Positions 1-7,905 of a DNA stretch of 64,000 nucleotides are shown in pieces (the stretch's first letter is position 1; every line of letters starts with the position of its first letter). A program made the position numbers and the translations under genes. Source of the DNA: Faeciplasma sp964650705 (lineage in GTDB: Bacteria > Bacillota > Clostridia > Oscillospirales > Ruminococcaceae); the NCBI GenBank assembly GCA_964650705.1, contig CAZYUJ010000003.1:124001-188000 (forward strand). The letters are read 5' to 3'. A model generated the notes under the pieces. That model was not told the origin of the DNA. It saw only the letters and a program-made list of their open reading frames with translations, and made no database searches.

Positions 1-90
1 CTTCGATCGAGCCTTCTTGATAAAAAGCCTCTCATCGGGAAAGGGAGCCGATGCGTCTAAGCTTGATTTGTCAATAATATAATATGAAAA

Positions 91-118
91 CAAAAAAAGG
101 AACGCTCGTGGCGTTCCT
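91..118 (-). terminator. Intrinsic terminator of the Nudix gene
   Basis: On the minus strand an AGGAACGC stem with a five-base loop is followed by a run of T. It lies just downstream of the Nudix hydrolase stop codon. The first 90 bases of the window show no gene I can support. Confidence 0.8.
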
Positions 119-127
119 AATTTTTTG

Positions 128-532
128 TCAGGATATCAAAGCCTTTGCCTTGCTGACAATGCTCTTGTCGTTTTCATAAGACAATACCGTTTGCGCTCTG
201 CCGATCTCGACCCAGCGAATGTCCGCAATTTCTTCTTCCTGAGGGGTATAGTCGGTGTTCTTCGCCTTCGCAAGGAAATATACAACGACCTTTTGAGTTC
301 CGCGCTTCGGAGAATATGAAACAGTTTCTCTGAATGACGAGTCGATGATAACGTCGATTCCCGTTTCCTCAAGGATCTCGCGCTGAGCAGTCTCAACCTC
401 AGTCTCGCCCTTCTCGACATGGCCCTTCGGGAAGGACCAATGCCCCGAATTGACGTGTTTTATGAGGAGGATCTCGGTATTGCCATGAAACTTGCGGTAG
501 ACGATCGCTCCGCAGGATTTTTCATGAAGCAT
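128..532 (-). CDS. Nudix hydrolase, diadenosine tetraphosphatase-like
   Basis: A Nudix-fold pyrophosphohydrolase of about 134 residues. The Nudix box is complete: a GHVEKGE segment followed by REILEETGI, which supplies the metal-binding glutamates. The N-terminus (SCGAIVYRK) and the closing W-V segment resemble the small family that cleaves Ap4A-type dinucleotides, but substrate cannot be read from sequence. The open frame continues 27 codons upstream. The ATG at 532 is preferred because a GAAGGGA ribosome site lies just before it and homology begins there. It is probably cytosolic and monocistronic, ending at its own terminator. An MTH1- or ADP-ribose-type specificity cannot be excluded. Confidence 0.85.
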   Translation of the reverse strand: MLHEKSCGAIVYRKFHGNTEILLIKHVNSGHWSFPKGHVEKGETEVETAQREILEETGIDVIIDSSFRETVSYSPKRGTQKVVVYFLAKAKNTDYTPQEEEIADIRWVEIGRAQTVLSYENDKSIVSKAKALIS

Positions 533-654
533 TTTATTTTCCCTTCTGTGCCAAACATGCACCTTATGATGTAAATTCATATTCATTATAACACAGTTGA
601 ATAAAATATGCAACCACTAATGTATAAAAATTGCTCAGAATTTGAATATGGCAA

Positions 655-683
655 AACAAAAAGCCCCTCCGTATGGAAGGGCT
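655..683 (-). terminator. Intrinsic terminator of acpP
   Basis: On the minus strand an AGCCC-rich stem (AGCCCTTCC against GGAGGGGCT) is followed by TTTTTGTTTT. It lies just past the acyl carrier protein stop codon. Confidence 0.8.
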
Positions 684-691
684 GTGTTTTA

Positions 692-919
692 TTACTGATT
701 GTCTTCGATGTACTTAACGATGTCGCCGACGGTCTTGATGCTTTCAAGAGCGTCGTCGGGGATTTCAAGTCCGAATTCATCCTCGAAGGACATAACAAGG
801 TCAACAACGTCCAAGGAGTCTGCGCCGAGATCATCGGTGATGACAGAGTCCAAAGAAATTTCGTCCAAGTCGATGGATAACTGTTCGGAGATCAAACCTC
901 TAACCTTTTCAAAAATCAT
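692..919 (-). CDS. acpP: Acyl carrier protein
   Basis: A 75-residue acidic acyl carrier protein, the normal size for the family. It carries growing fatty acyl chains as thioesters on 4'-phosphopantetheine during type II fatty acid synthesis. The attachment site is visible as GADSLD, with Ser35 as the modified residue, followed by the acidic recognition helix (VMSFEDEFG) that docks on the synthase enzymes. The usual neighbours (fabF, fabD, plsX, rnc) are absent. It sits alone between the Nudix and gpr genes with its own terminator, which is common in Clostridia. A specialised ACP is possible, but the sequence looks like the housekeeping one. Confidence 0.93.
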   Translation of the reverse strand: MIFEKVRGLISEQLSIDLDEISLDSVITDDLGADSLDVVDLVMSFEDEFGLEIPDDALESIKTVGDIVKYIEDNQ

Positions 920-992
920 TTTATAACCCTCCTGTCAGTGTTTAAGTCAAATAATAGTGTAGCGTTTTATTTGCGACTTGTCAATAGTTTTT

Positions 993-1823
993 TTATTTTT
1001 GTTCGGTTAAAATTTCGAGTTCCTTCGAGCTTAAATGCGGATGCAGCGCCCGATTGACGCTTGCTGACAAAAGTCTGCTGCTTTTAAATATCATTTTGTC
1101 GATGGTTCTCGGCGTTACCATCAGATCGCTCCCGTTTCCCAAATCGCACACGGTCGGGATCCCGATCGCAATGCACTTTACACCAAGCGTTGATATACTC
1201 AGCTCGCGGCGGGCATTGGCAACTCCCGAGCCGGGTGAGATGCCGGTATCGGTTATCTGAACGGTTTTTCCGAGGTGGCTGACGTTAGAGCACGCCAAGG
1301 CATCAACAGCAATGACGCAGGAGGGCTTAATTCGCTCACAGACGGCTTTCACAACGTCGCTCGACTCAATTCCCGTTTTCCCCATAACTCCCGTTATAAG
1401 CACGCTTACGTCGCCTGTGGGGACGCCTAGGACCTCGGGCGCATTCTCCTTTATGTGATGTGTCGCGAAGATGCTCTTTGCGGTCCTGACCCCAAGGCTG
1501 TCGGGGGTTATATCGTCGTTCCCGAGACCTGCTACCAAAACGCTCTCTGAGCCGTTTATAAGCGAGCGGAGCAGCTTCGCAAGCACTTTGATCTGATGCT
1601 CGCTTATTTCGTCGGGAAAGTCAAGGCGGTTTTTGGCTTCAACGGTTATATATTTTCCCTTTGGCTTTCCGATGCGCTCGGCTGCCTCCTCCTGTGTTAT
1701 GCTGACTGTCGTGATCTCAAAGCCGGCTAAGCGTTCGACCTCAATAGAAATTCCCTTTGGGAGCTCGCCGTTTGTGCGGACGCTTTCAGCGCTTTCCAAA
1801 GCTAAGTCGGTGCGGTTTAACAT
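993..1823 (-). CDS. gpr: Germination protease Gpr (aspartic-type spore endopeptidase)
   Basis: A 276-residue homologue of the GPR endopeptidase, which is made as a zymogen in the forespore and degrades small acid-soluble DNA-binding proteins at spore germination. Family signatures include the N-terminal RTDLALE segment (propeptide region), the GLGN-DITPDSLG motif and the IAVDAL-S turn. TTG at 1841 could open the frame, but ATG at 1823 follows an AGGAG ribosome site at about seven bases and matches the family N-terminus. In many Firmicutes gpr lies next to rpsT or spoIIP. Here rpsT is its divergent neighbour, which fits. This gene is one of the best indications that the organism sporulates. 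Confidence 0.93.
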   Translation of the reverse strand: MLNRTDLALESAESVRTNGELPKGISIEVERLAGFEITTVSITQEEAAERIGKPKGKYITVEAKNRLDFPDEISEHQIKVLAKLLRSLINGSESVLVAGLGNDDITPDSLGVRTAKSIFATHHIKENAPEVLGVPTGDVSVLITGVMGKTGIESSDVVKAVCERIKPSCVIAVDALACSNVSHLGKTVQITDTGISPGSGVANARRELSISTLGVKCIAIGIPTVCDLGNGSDLMVTPRTIDKMIFKSSRLLSASVNRALHPHLSSKELEILTEQK

Positions 1824-1893
1824 ATCAAATCTCCTATGCAATAAAAATAGCGAGGAAAATGCGTAAAATCAAGAAAAAAATTCGAAAAAGGTA

Positions 1894-1922
1894 TTGATTT
1901 TTTCTTTAAATGATGATATATT
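1894..1922 (+). promoter_or_regulatory. Promoter and leader region of rpsT
   Basis: TTGATT and TATATT hexamers are separated by 17 bases. Transcription would begin near 1930, leaving a leader of roughly 130 nt. The leader contains a short hairpin near 2018-2037 (ATGTCGAG with CTCGGCAT). Such a leader could serve autogenous control by S20, but I recognise no described family. Confidence 0.6.
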
Positions 1923-2062
1923 ATCTGTTGATACTTGTTGAATAAGTAAGGAGTCATTAACCTTATTGCACTTTCTCTCAGTCGTGCAACTAGCTTATCC
2001 AAATAAGTTAATTTTATGAATGTCGAGTTACTCGGCATTATAATGACTAAGGAGGTGTCTTA

Positions 2063-2308
2063 ATGGCAAACGTAAAATCCGCTAAGAAGAGAGTTTTAGT
2101 TAACCAGACCAAGGCTCTTAAGAACAAGATGGTTAAGAGTGCTCTCAAGACAGCAATCAAGAAGGCATACGCTGCTGACGAGGCTAACAAGGCAGCCGCA
2201 GTTGCAGAAGCTATCAAGAAGGTTGACCAGGCATGTGCAAAGGGTATCCTTCACGCAAACTGTGCAGCAAGAAAGAAGTCTCAGCTTGCTAAGCTTTTGA
2301 ACGCTTAA
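2063..2308 (+). CDS. rpsT: 30S ribosomal protein S20
   Basis: An 81-residue, Lys/Ala-rich helical protein with the usual S20 opening (MANVKSAKKR) and repeated ALK-AIKKA helices. S20 binds the 5' domain of 16S rRNA early in 30S assembly. A strong AAGGAGGTG ribosome site precedes the ATG. It is monocistronic, with its own sigma-A-like promoter and a terminator immediately downstream. Codon use is strongly biased, as expected for an abundant ribosomal protein. Confidence 0.97.
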   Translation: MANVKSAKKRVLVNQTKALKNKMVKSALKTAIKKAYAADEANKAAAVAEAIKKVDQACAKGILHANCAARKKSQLAKLLNA

Positions 2309-2328
2309 TTTTAGCAAAACATTCAAAG

Positions 2329-2363
2329 TCCTCTTTGCAATATTGCGAAGAGGATTTTTGTTT
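2329..2363 (+). terminator. Intrinsic terminator of rpsT
   Basis: TCCTCTT pairs with AAGAGGA across a TGCAATATTGCG loop that is itself self-complementary. A TTTTTG run follows. Confidence 0.88.
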
Positions 2364-2370
2364 TATATAT

Positions 2371-2522
2371 GTAGTTGCGTGCGGCGGGGGCGAAGCCCCG
2401 ACCGCGCCGAAGGCGCGGTCGCCCCGTGCGCCACGGGCGCACGGGGGAGCCTGCGCGAAGCGCAGGCGGGCTTCGCCCCCAACTGCGGCACAAGTCGCAC
2501 GGAGTGCGGTGGTGCCGCAGCC
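2371..2522. repeat. GC-rich mosaic of hairpins, copy 1
   Basis: Outer arms GGGGGCGAAGCCC (2386-2398) and GGGCTTCGCCCCC (2468-2480) are perfect complements. Between them lie separate hairpins: ACCGCGCC with GGCGCGGT, CCCGTGCG with CGCACGGG, and GCCTGCGC with GCGCAGGC. A further hairpin, CTGCGGCA with TGCCGCAG, lies outside. The GC content is far above that of the neighbours. It starts within ten bases of the rpsT terminator. Long open frames cross it in several phases, but they are a by-product of GC richness, so I call no gene. Confidence 0.85.
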
Positions 2523-2666
2523 GAGCACCCGCCAAAATTATCTATTGCAATACTCTGAAAAATATAGTACAATATCAATAACCTTGCGAATAACTCGCCA
2601 AAAGCCTGCATTTTCGATTACAGATCGTCATAATGTGTGCTTATTATACAGAAAGGATTTATACAT

Positions 2667-3155
2667 ATGAAAAAATTTATGCTTATTCTAATGTCTGTGT
2701 CAGTTTTGCTCACCTTTGCCGCTTGCGGAGGAAACGATGACACCCCCGACAATACTCAGAATGATAACACTCCTTCGGTCACCGATGCCCCTGAAAATAA
2801 CGACGAGGGAACCGCAACGACCACTGAGGCGACAACCGAAGCCACGACCACAACTCCCGAAATCACTTCTGAGGAGGAGTCCGCTACGGAAGCAACTACG
2901 ACCGAAGCCACCGCAACCGAGGCGACCACGACTACTCCCAAGACCGAGGAAGAGGTGACCACGACCACCACCAAGAAGGAAACGGTTACAACCACTGAAC
3001 CCGAAGAGGAAGAGGAGATCGAGGTTGAGGATGACGGTTCGCCCAGCCAAACAACCGTCGGTGAAGACGGCTGGATCGAGATAGACGACTTGGAAGAGTT
3101 CTTGGCAAACCTCGGGATCCAGGACAGCGATGACATTGTCGGCGCAGAAGACTGA
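2667..3155 (+). CDS. Thr/Glu-rich lipoprotein of unknown function
   Basis: A 162-residue predicted lipoprotein. A short signal peptide ends in a lipobox (FAAC), followed by a low-complexity stretch of Thr, Glu and Ala (repeats such as TTEATTEA) over roughly residues 35-115. It ends in an acidic tail with a GEDGWIEIDD segment. Thr-rich linkers of this kind usually hold a domain away from the membrane, and here the presumed domain is only about 45 residues. The ATG at 2667 follows an AGAAAGGA site and begins MKK, as expected for a signal peptide. No family is recognised. A bidirectional terminator separates it from the convergent esterase gene. Confidence 0.75.
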   Translation: MKKFMLILMSVSVLLTFAACGGNDDTPDNTQNDNTPSVTDAPENNDEGTATTTEATTEATTTTPEITSEEESATEATTTEATATEATTTTPKTEEEVTTTTTKKETVTTTEPEEEEEIEVEDDGSPSQTTVGEDGWIEIDDLEEFLANLGIQDSDDIVGAED

Positions 3156-3170
3156 ATTGATACGAAAATA

Positions 3171-3203
3171 AAGTGCAGTAGCCCAAAGCCTACTGCACTT
3201 TTT
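3171..3203. terminator. Bidirectional terminator between convergent genes
   Basis: A perfect 11-bp stem, AAGTGCAGTAG with CTACTGCACTT, is flanked by A-rich and T-rich sides. It can stop both the Thr-rich lipoprotein transcript and the minus-strand esterase transcript. Confidence 0.85.
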
Positions 3204-3206
3204 ATA

Positions 3207-4127
3207 TTACTGAGTGAAAACGATCTGTGAGAAGTTATAGAATCCCAAACGCCAGATATTGAAGTCGTGTCCGCCTGAGCGTGTGTGCCACATGAAGTTT
3301 TTGCCGTCGGTGAGCTTGTCGGTCTTGTCGCAAAGGCCGTCAACAGCGGCAGAGTGGTGTGAGATAGCGATCCCGTCCTCGGTTCCGCAAAGATTATAGA
3401 AATACTTGATGTCATATTCGGGGAAGTTTTCCAAAGCCTTTGCGATAGTGTCCGAGTTGTTGGTCGTCGGGCAGGAAGAGAATGCTCCGAAATAGCTGAA
3501 CATATCCAAGCACTCGCACATACCGATGTTTATAGTCTGCATGCTGCCCATCGAAAGTCCGCCCAAAGCTCTGTGATCTCTTGCTTCGGTGATGTCATAT
3601 CCGTCGGTTCCTGCGCCCGTGGCATATGTAGCGTAATTGGCGTCGATATAAGGAATAAGGCTGTATCTGAGCTCCATCCCGAAAACATAGAACGAGTTCA
3701 TGTCGCCGCTTGGCCCATGATCTTTTGTTGCTCTTCCGTTAGGGGTTACAACGATAAACGGTTCGATCTTTCCCTCTGCGATCAAATTGTCCATGATCTT
3801 CTTGAGGTCAGAGCTGTCGCCTGTCATGCCCCATTCCCAGATGTCGCCGCCGATCCCGTGCAAGAGATATAAAACATTATATTGCTTCGACTCATCATAG
3901 TTCGGGGGCAGGTAGATATAAGCAGGCTTTGTAACGTCGGACATATCACCGTAATAGTCCTTCGAGGGATAGGTGATATATTGAACAGTTCCGCCGCCGT
4001 CCGTGACAGCTTCCAAATGTTCCTTGGGGATCTCGTCAACAACGGTTATCTTTTTTGCACACGAGCTTAAGCTCAAAACCATCACTCCGATCAAAGCAAA
4101 AATCGTGATTTTTCTTAATAGATTCAT
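3207..4127 (-). CDS. Lipoprotein esterase, feruloyl-esterase (CE1/esterase D) type
   Basis: A 306-residue alpha/beta hydrolase anchored as a lipoprotein (lipobox LSSC). The fold markers of the esterase D/feruloyl esterase group are present: the oxyanion strand LLHGIGG, the nucleophile elbow GLSMGS, the late acid in the GTEDG segment and the catalytic His in GGHDFNIW. The IEPFIVVTPNG segment resembles the esterase domains attached to xylanases, so hydrolysis of feruloyl or acetyl esters on plant cell wall polysaccharides is the leading guess. It is placed outside the membrane. A GGAAAGGAG site precedes the ATG. It appears monocistronic. Confidence 0.82.
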   Translation of the reverse strand: MNLLRKITIFALIGVMVLSLSSCAKKITVVDEIPKEHLEAVTDGGGTVQYITYPSKDYYGDMSDVTKPAYIYLPPNYDESKQYNVLYLLHGIGGDIWEWGMTGDSSDLKKIMDNLIAEGKIEPFIVVTPNGRATKDHGPSGDMNSFYVFGMELRYSLIPYIDANYATYATGAGTDGYDITEARDHRALGGLSMGSMQTINIGMCECLDMFSYFGAFSSCPTTNNSDTIAKALENFPEYDIKYFYNLCGTEDGIAISHHSAAVDGLCDKTDKLTDGKNFMWHTRSGGHDFNIWRLGFYNFSQIVFTQ

Positions 4128-4248
4128 ATTTTATCTCCTTTCCAAGTGTGTAATTATATTTTAATGGATATCCGACACACCGTCAATGATGTATCATGAT
4201 GTAAAAATGAATTAGGATGTATCAATTTCGGGGTATGGAGTGCGGAGT

Positions 4249-4402
4249 CGAACGCTGCGCGTTCGAGGGGGGCGAAGCCCCACCGCCCTTCGGGCGGTGC
4301 CCCGCGGCTGCGCCGCGGGGTGATGCATGCCTTTGGCATGCATCCGGCTTCGCCCCCCCCAAACGCCCCGAGCTCTGAGCGATGCTCAGAGCTCGGGGCG
4401 CC
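4249..4402. repeat. GC-rich mosaic of hairpins, copy 2
   Basis: Outer arms GGGGGGCGAAGCC (4267-4279) and GGCTTCGCCCCCC (4346-4358) pair perfectly. Interior hairpins are CACCGCCC with GGGCGGTG, CCCGCGGC with GCCGCGGG, and GATGCATGCC with GGCATGCATC. A 17-bp perfect stem (4364-4380 with 4384-4400, three-base loop) follows, and a GAACGC/GCGTTC hairpin precedes. The element ends about 12 bases before the S41-gene terminator. Confidence 0.85.
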
Positions 4403-4413
4403 ACCATGGCAAC

Positions 4414-4444
4414 AAAAAATCCGCTTAACAACTGTCAAGCGGAT
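4414..4444 (-). terminator. Terminator of the ftsE-ftsX-M23-S41 operon
   Basis: On the minus strand ATCCGCTT pairs with AAGCGGAT and is followed by TTTTTTG, just past the S41-homologue stop codon. Confidence 0.88.
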
Positions 4445-4451
4445 GATCTTA

Positions 4452-5645
4452 TCACTGTGCGGTCTGAGTCAAAAGCTCGATCGCTTTTTTTATGCAGGAG
4501 TCTGTGTTCTCATCAAGAGACGCCAAAGCTTCGTCGGTGTCGTCTGTGATCACGACTTCATATTGAGGTGTAACGCCCGTGCCGCCGAAAACAGTGCTTG
4601 ATGAACGGACAGAGCCTGTCGGCAAAACTATCGCTGTGCCGTCATATAGCGGGAAAACTTCCAAAAGTCCCGCATTTCCGACAGTTTTTGTGCCCACGAT
4701 CACCGCACCCAGCTCGTCATGCAAAGCGGATGCAAAAAGCTCAGCGGGCCCTGTTGTACGGCTGTTTGTCAACACGCACAGAGGGATGCTCGGTGTATGA
4801 GTTCCCGAAGCAGGATCGAACACCGTCTCCTCACCGGAAAGGTTTGTCGAAACAGCAACGACAGATCCTTCCGGCAAAAGTGCCGTCAAAAGGTTTACAG
4901 CAGGGTCAATGGTCGAGCCCTTGGAGTTTCTTAAGTCGATGATGATTCCCTTGACACCTTTCGAATTGAGCATCGAATATGCCGCGATAAACTGCTGATA
5001 GGTCTTGTCGTTAAATTCATAAACCTTTATATATCCGTAATCGCCAAAGATCTTTGCGTTAACGGTTGCCATTGTCATCGAAACAGTGGTCACGTTAACC
5101 GTTCTGTCCACACCGCCCGAGCGGAGAGTTATCGAAAGCTGAGTTCCCGCTTCGCTTCGAAGTGTGGAAACCGCTTTGTCATAGCCCATGGTCAAAACGT
5201 TTTCGCCGTTTATCTCAACGATGCTCTCGCCGGCTATGATTCCCGCCAAAGAAGCAGGGCTGTCATTAAGCACTTCGGTGATACAGGGATATCCGCCGAC
5301 TTCTTCGGTATATACGCCGATGCCAAGGTGTGTGCCGTTTAAGTGCTCTTTATAGAGCTCATATTCAGCGTTGTCATAATAATCAGCGTTTGCGTCGTTG
5401 ATAATGCTTATATATCCGTTTGCCAAAGCCTCGATAAGTGCGTCCTCGTTGATGGTTCCGTCATAATATGCTCTGACATATGTATCTATCTGCTCAAGCT
5501 TTTGATACATCACAGAACGCTCCTGAACGTCGGAAACAAGGCGGTCATAAAGGCTGGTGGAATAGCTTGTTGAAATTATGAAGGTAATGGCACTTGCGAT
5601 CGCCATGAGCGCAATACAAAGCCCCAATGATATCTTCTTGTTCAA
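4452..5645 (-). CDS. S41 (C-terminal processing) protease homologue, probably inactive
   Basis: A 397-residue protein with one N-terminal membrane segment (about residues 8-27), a PDZ domain (about 105-185) and an S41 tail-specific protease domain (about 190-370). It matches the CtpA/CtpB/Prc group in order and length. In active members the catalytic Ser lies three residues before the Glu of SASE, and the Lys lies 22 residues after that Glu. Here those positions read Gly299 (TTGPAE) and Asn324 (VGNAG). The protein may therefore bind substrates without cutting. It starts with TTG behind AGGAGG and is the last gene of the ftsE-ftsX-M23 operon, where CtpB-like genes are also found in other Firmicutes. 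Confidence 0.85.
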   Translation of the reverse strand: MNKKISLGLCIALMAIASAITFIISTSYSTSLYDRLVSDVQERSVMYQKLEQIDTYVRAYYDGTINEDALIEALANGYISIINDANADYYDNAEYELYKEHLNGTHLGIGVYTEEVGGYPCITEVLNDSPASLAGIIAGESIVEINGENVLTMGYDKAVSTLRSEAGTQLSITLRSGGVDRTVNVTTVSMTMATVNAKIFGDYGYIKVYEFNDKTYQQFIAAYSMLNSKGVKGIIIDLRNSKGSTIDPAVNLLTALLPEGSVVAVSTNLSGEETVFDPASGTHTPSIPLCVLTNSRTTGPAELFASALHDELGAVIVGTKTVGNAGLLEVFPLYDGTAIVLPTGSVRSSSTVFGGTGVTPQYEVVITDDTDEALASLDENTDSCIKKAIELLTQTAQ

Positions 5646-5666
5646 AGCCTGATTCCTCCTTTGCCG

Positions 5667-6980
5667 TTATTTTTTAATGAGGGTGAAAAGATCCTCGTCC
5701 TCAGGGTCCTTGGCTGTTCCGTCAATTCTTATCTCGAAGTGGAGATGATATCCCATAGAATATCCCGTGGAACCTACATAGCCGATTACATCGCCTGTTT
5801 GAACCTTGTCGCCCTCTTTGACGATAATGTCTGTTGCGTGAGCATAAAGCGTCGTATATCCTCCGCCGTGGTCAATAATGCAATATCTTCCGTATCCGCC
5901 GCCGCAGCCACAAGATTTTTCTTTATAATAGTTATGAGTACAGCTGTTAACGACCTTGATAACAGTGCCCGAGTTTGCGGCGGTTATCTCCGAACCTTTG
6001 ATTCCCGATCCTGCGATATCAATACCCTTGTGGAGCTTGCCCCAACGGTAGCCATATGTCGATGAAATACGATAGAATCCCGGGCAGGGCCAAAGGAATG
6101 TGCCTTTCTCAAGGTCGCCTATATATTCCTGTCTTGCCTTTTCGCGGATGATCTCTTGGATCTCTTCTTCAAGCTTTTCAGCTTCAGCCTCTATCTCTTC
6201 CTTGTTTTCTTCATAAACTTTCTTTTCAGCCTCAAGCTCTTTGATGGTTGCTCTTGACTCTTCATACAAAGCATTAAGGTCGTCAAGCTGAGAGTACCAA
6301 TCAAGCTTCAAAAGCTCGACCTCGTCGATCTTTGCGTTAACGTCAGCCTTCGCGTTTTCAAGATCCAGAAGCTTCAGCTCAAGATCCGCCTGAGTAGCCT
6401 CATACAAGTCTTTCATTTCAATGAGGTCCTCAATAAGCGAGTTATTATATTGCGCTACGCGTGTTACCAGCTCGATCTTCATGAGCATATCAAAGAAATC
6501 GGTGGAGCCGAGAATTATAGTAGCAACAGAGTCGTTGCCCGAAAGATAAAGCGCACGAAGTCTTTTCTTATAAAGCTCGATATTTTCGTCGATCTCTGCC
6601 TTTTGTTCGGAAATAAGGAGCTTTGTGTCCTCGATCTCGCCCTCACGTTCGGCGATGGAGCCGTTCAAGACCTCGATATCGGATTCATAGCTTTCGATAA
6701 GCTCGTCGAGCGTGCGGATATATTCTTCGGTCGTCTCGATCTGTTCTTCGATATATTTCTGATTTTCTTCTTCTTTTTTGATATCCTGACGAGTCTCGTA
6801 TATAAGGTCGTTAAGCTCTTCCTGACGCTCCAAAAGTTCTTTGAGCTCAGCTTCAAGCTCAGCCTGCTGGTCGGCATTTGTTTTAACCGAAACACCGCCC
6901 GGAAGCGATATCATTGTCAATGCAAGCGCCGAGACAGTTATAACAGTAACCGTTTTTTTGATGAAAGTGCGTATATCCAA
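5667..6980 (-). CDS. EnvC/PcsB-like murein hydrolase: coiled coil plus M23 domain
   Basis: A 437-residue exported protein with a signal peptide (about residues 1-36), a long coiled coil (about 38-295) and a C-terminal LytM/M23 metallopeptidase domain. The zinc ligands are visible in HKGID and HLHFE, with YAHA between them, so the domain looks competent. The position after ftsE-ftsX fits proteins whose coiled coil is pulled by FtsX to trigger septal peptidoglycan cleavage. A Cys-rich insertion (CTHNYYKEKSCGCGGG) sits inside the M23 domain just before the YGRYC strand. The start codon is TTG, preceded by GAAAGGAT. Confidence 0.9.
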   Translation of the reverse strand: MDIRTFIKKTVTVITVSALALTMISLPGGVSVKTNADQQAELEAELKELLERQEELNDLIYETRQDIKKEEENQKYIEEQIETTEEYIRTLDELIESYESDIEVLNGSIAEREGEIEDTKLLISEQKAEIDENIELYKKRLRALYLSGNDSVATIILGSTDFFDMLMKIELVTRVAQYNNSLIEDLIEMKDLYEATQADLELKLLDLENAKADVNAKIDEVELLKLDWYSQLDDLNALYEESRATIKELEAEKKVYEENKEEIEAEAEKLEEEIQEIIREKARQEYIGDLEKGTFLWPCPGFYRISSTYGYRWGKLHKGIDIAGSGIKGSEITAANSGTVIKVVNSCTHNYYKEKSCGCGGGYGRYCIIDHGGGYTTLYAHATDIIVKEGDKVQTGDVIGYVGSTGYSMGYHLHFEIRIDGTAKDPEDEDLFTLIKK

Positions 6981-6999
6981 AGCGGTATCCTTTCTAAAA

Positions 7000-7905
7000 T
7001 TAAACGTTTAAATGCTTCCTTGTTGAAACTACGGCGCCGATCGCGCTCAATATCACGCCGCAGCCCAAATATGCAAGTGCTGTATACAATGCAATGCTGT
7101 TCCAAGGGATGATTCCCGAAATGCCGAAGATCGACCAAGTCGAGAAATCAGCGGCGAGCATATTATAGACCTCGATATATGTAAACCAAGTTAATCCGAA
7201 CGCCACAGCCGAGGAAAGGATGCCGATAACCAAGCCCTCAACAAAGAAGGGGATCTCGACGAAAGCCTTTGTTGCGCCCACATAGCGCATGATGTTGATC
7301 TCCTTGCGGCGAGCATAAACGCTTGTGCGGGTGGTGTTGGAAATGATAACGAAGCAAACGATTATAAGAGCCAATGTTACCGCCGAGAAGACGATCGCGC
7401 TCACGTTGCGGATAGTCGTCAAAGCGCTTGCGAAGTCGTTGGGTGCCTTGACAAGATCAACACAGGAAAGCTCGCTGATCTGGGCAACTGTCTTATCAAG
7501 CTCGCCGATGTCGGTAACGCGAACTCTATATGCATCGGGAAGCGGGTTTTCATCGATAAACTGGAAGAGAGCCTTCTCGTCATCGGTCATATCAGCCTGC
7601 ATATCCAGCCAAGCGTCCTCTTTCGAATAGAAATTGACCTCGAAGATGTTTTCGTTTTCTTTTAGCTGTTGGCCCAAGAGGGTTATATTGTTGTCGGGAG
7701 TGCCGTCGGTTATCATAACGATAACTTCGTTTCTCGATTCGATGGAGCCGATCATTTTGGTGATATTAAGGCTAAGAAGCACCGAAACGCCGACCATGAC
7801 CAAAGAAACGGTCACGATACAAAACGAAGCAAACGAGTTGACTCTGTTAAACCAAAGGCTTTTGAAGCCTTGTTTGACGAGGTATTTAAAGCTGTTGAAT
7901 CTCAT
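7000..7905 (-). CDS. ftsX: Cell division protein FtsX
   Basis: A 301-residue membrane protein with the FtsX layout: a cytoplasmic N-terminus, a first membrane helix (about residues 22-46), an extracellular domain of roughly 120 residues, then three more membrane helices. With FtsE it forms an ABC-type machine that does not transport but activates an extracellular murein hydrolase. The first codons overlap the end of ftsE by 20 bases, and the M23 partner follows 19 bases downstream, so the three are translationally linked. Confidence 0.95.
   Translation of the reverse strand: MRFNSFKYLVKQGFKSLWFNRVNSFASFCIVTVSLVMVGVSVLLSLNITKMIGSIESRNEVIVMITDGTPDNNITLLGQQLKENENIFEVNFYSKEDAWLDMQADMTDDEKALFQFIDENPLPDAYRVRVTDIGELDKTVAQISELSCVDLVKAPNDFASALTTIRNVSAIVFSAVTLALIIVCFVIISNTTRTSVYARRKEINIMRYVGATKAFVEIPFFVEGLVIGILSSAVAFGLTWFTYIEVYNMLAADFSTWSIFGISGIIPWNSIALYTALAYLGCGVILSAIGAVVSTRKHLNV

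Noticed and set aside
2335..2670. Long frames on both strands in the GC-rich region after rpsT
   Set aside because: They fall in the hairpin mosaic and are explained by GC richness without stops.
2756..3415. A 219-residue minus frame, Ser/Val-rich
   Set aside because: It is the antisense of the Thr-rich lipoprotein and of the esterase end, without a ribosome site.
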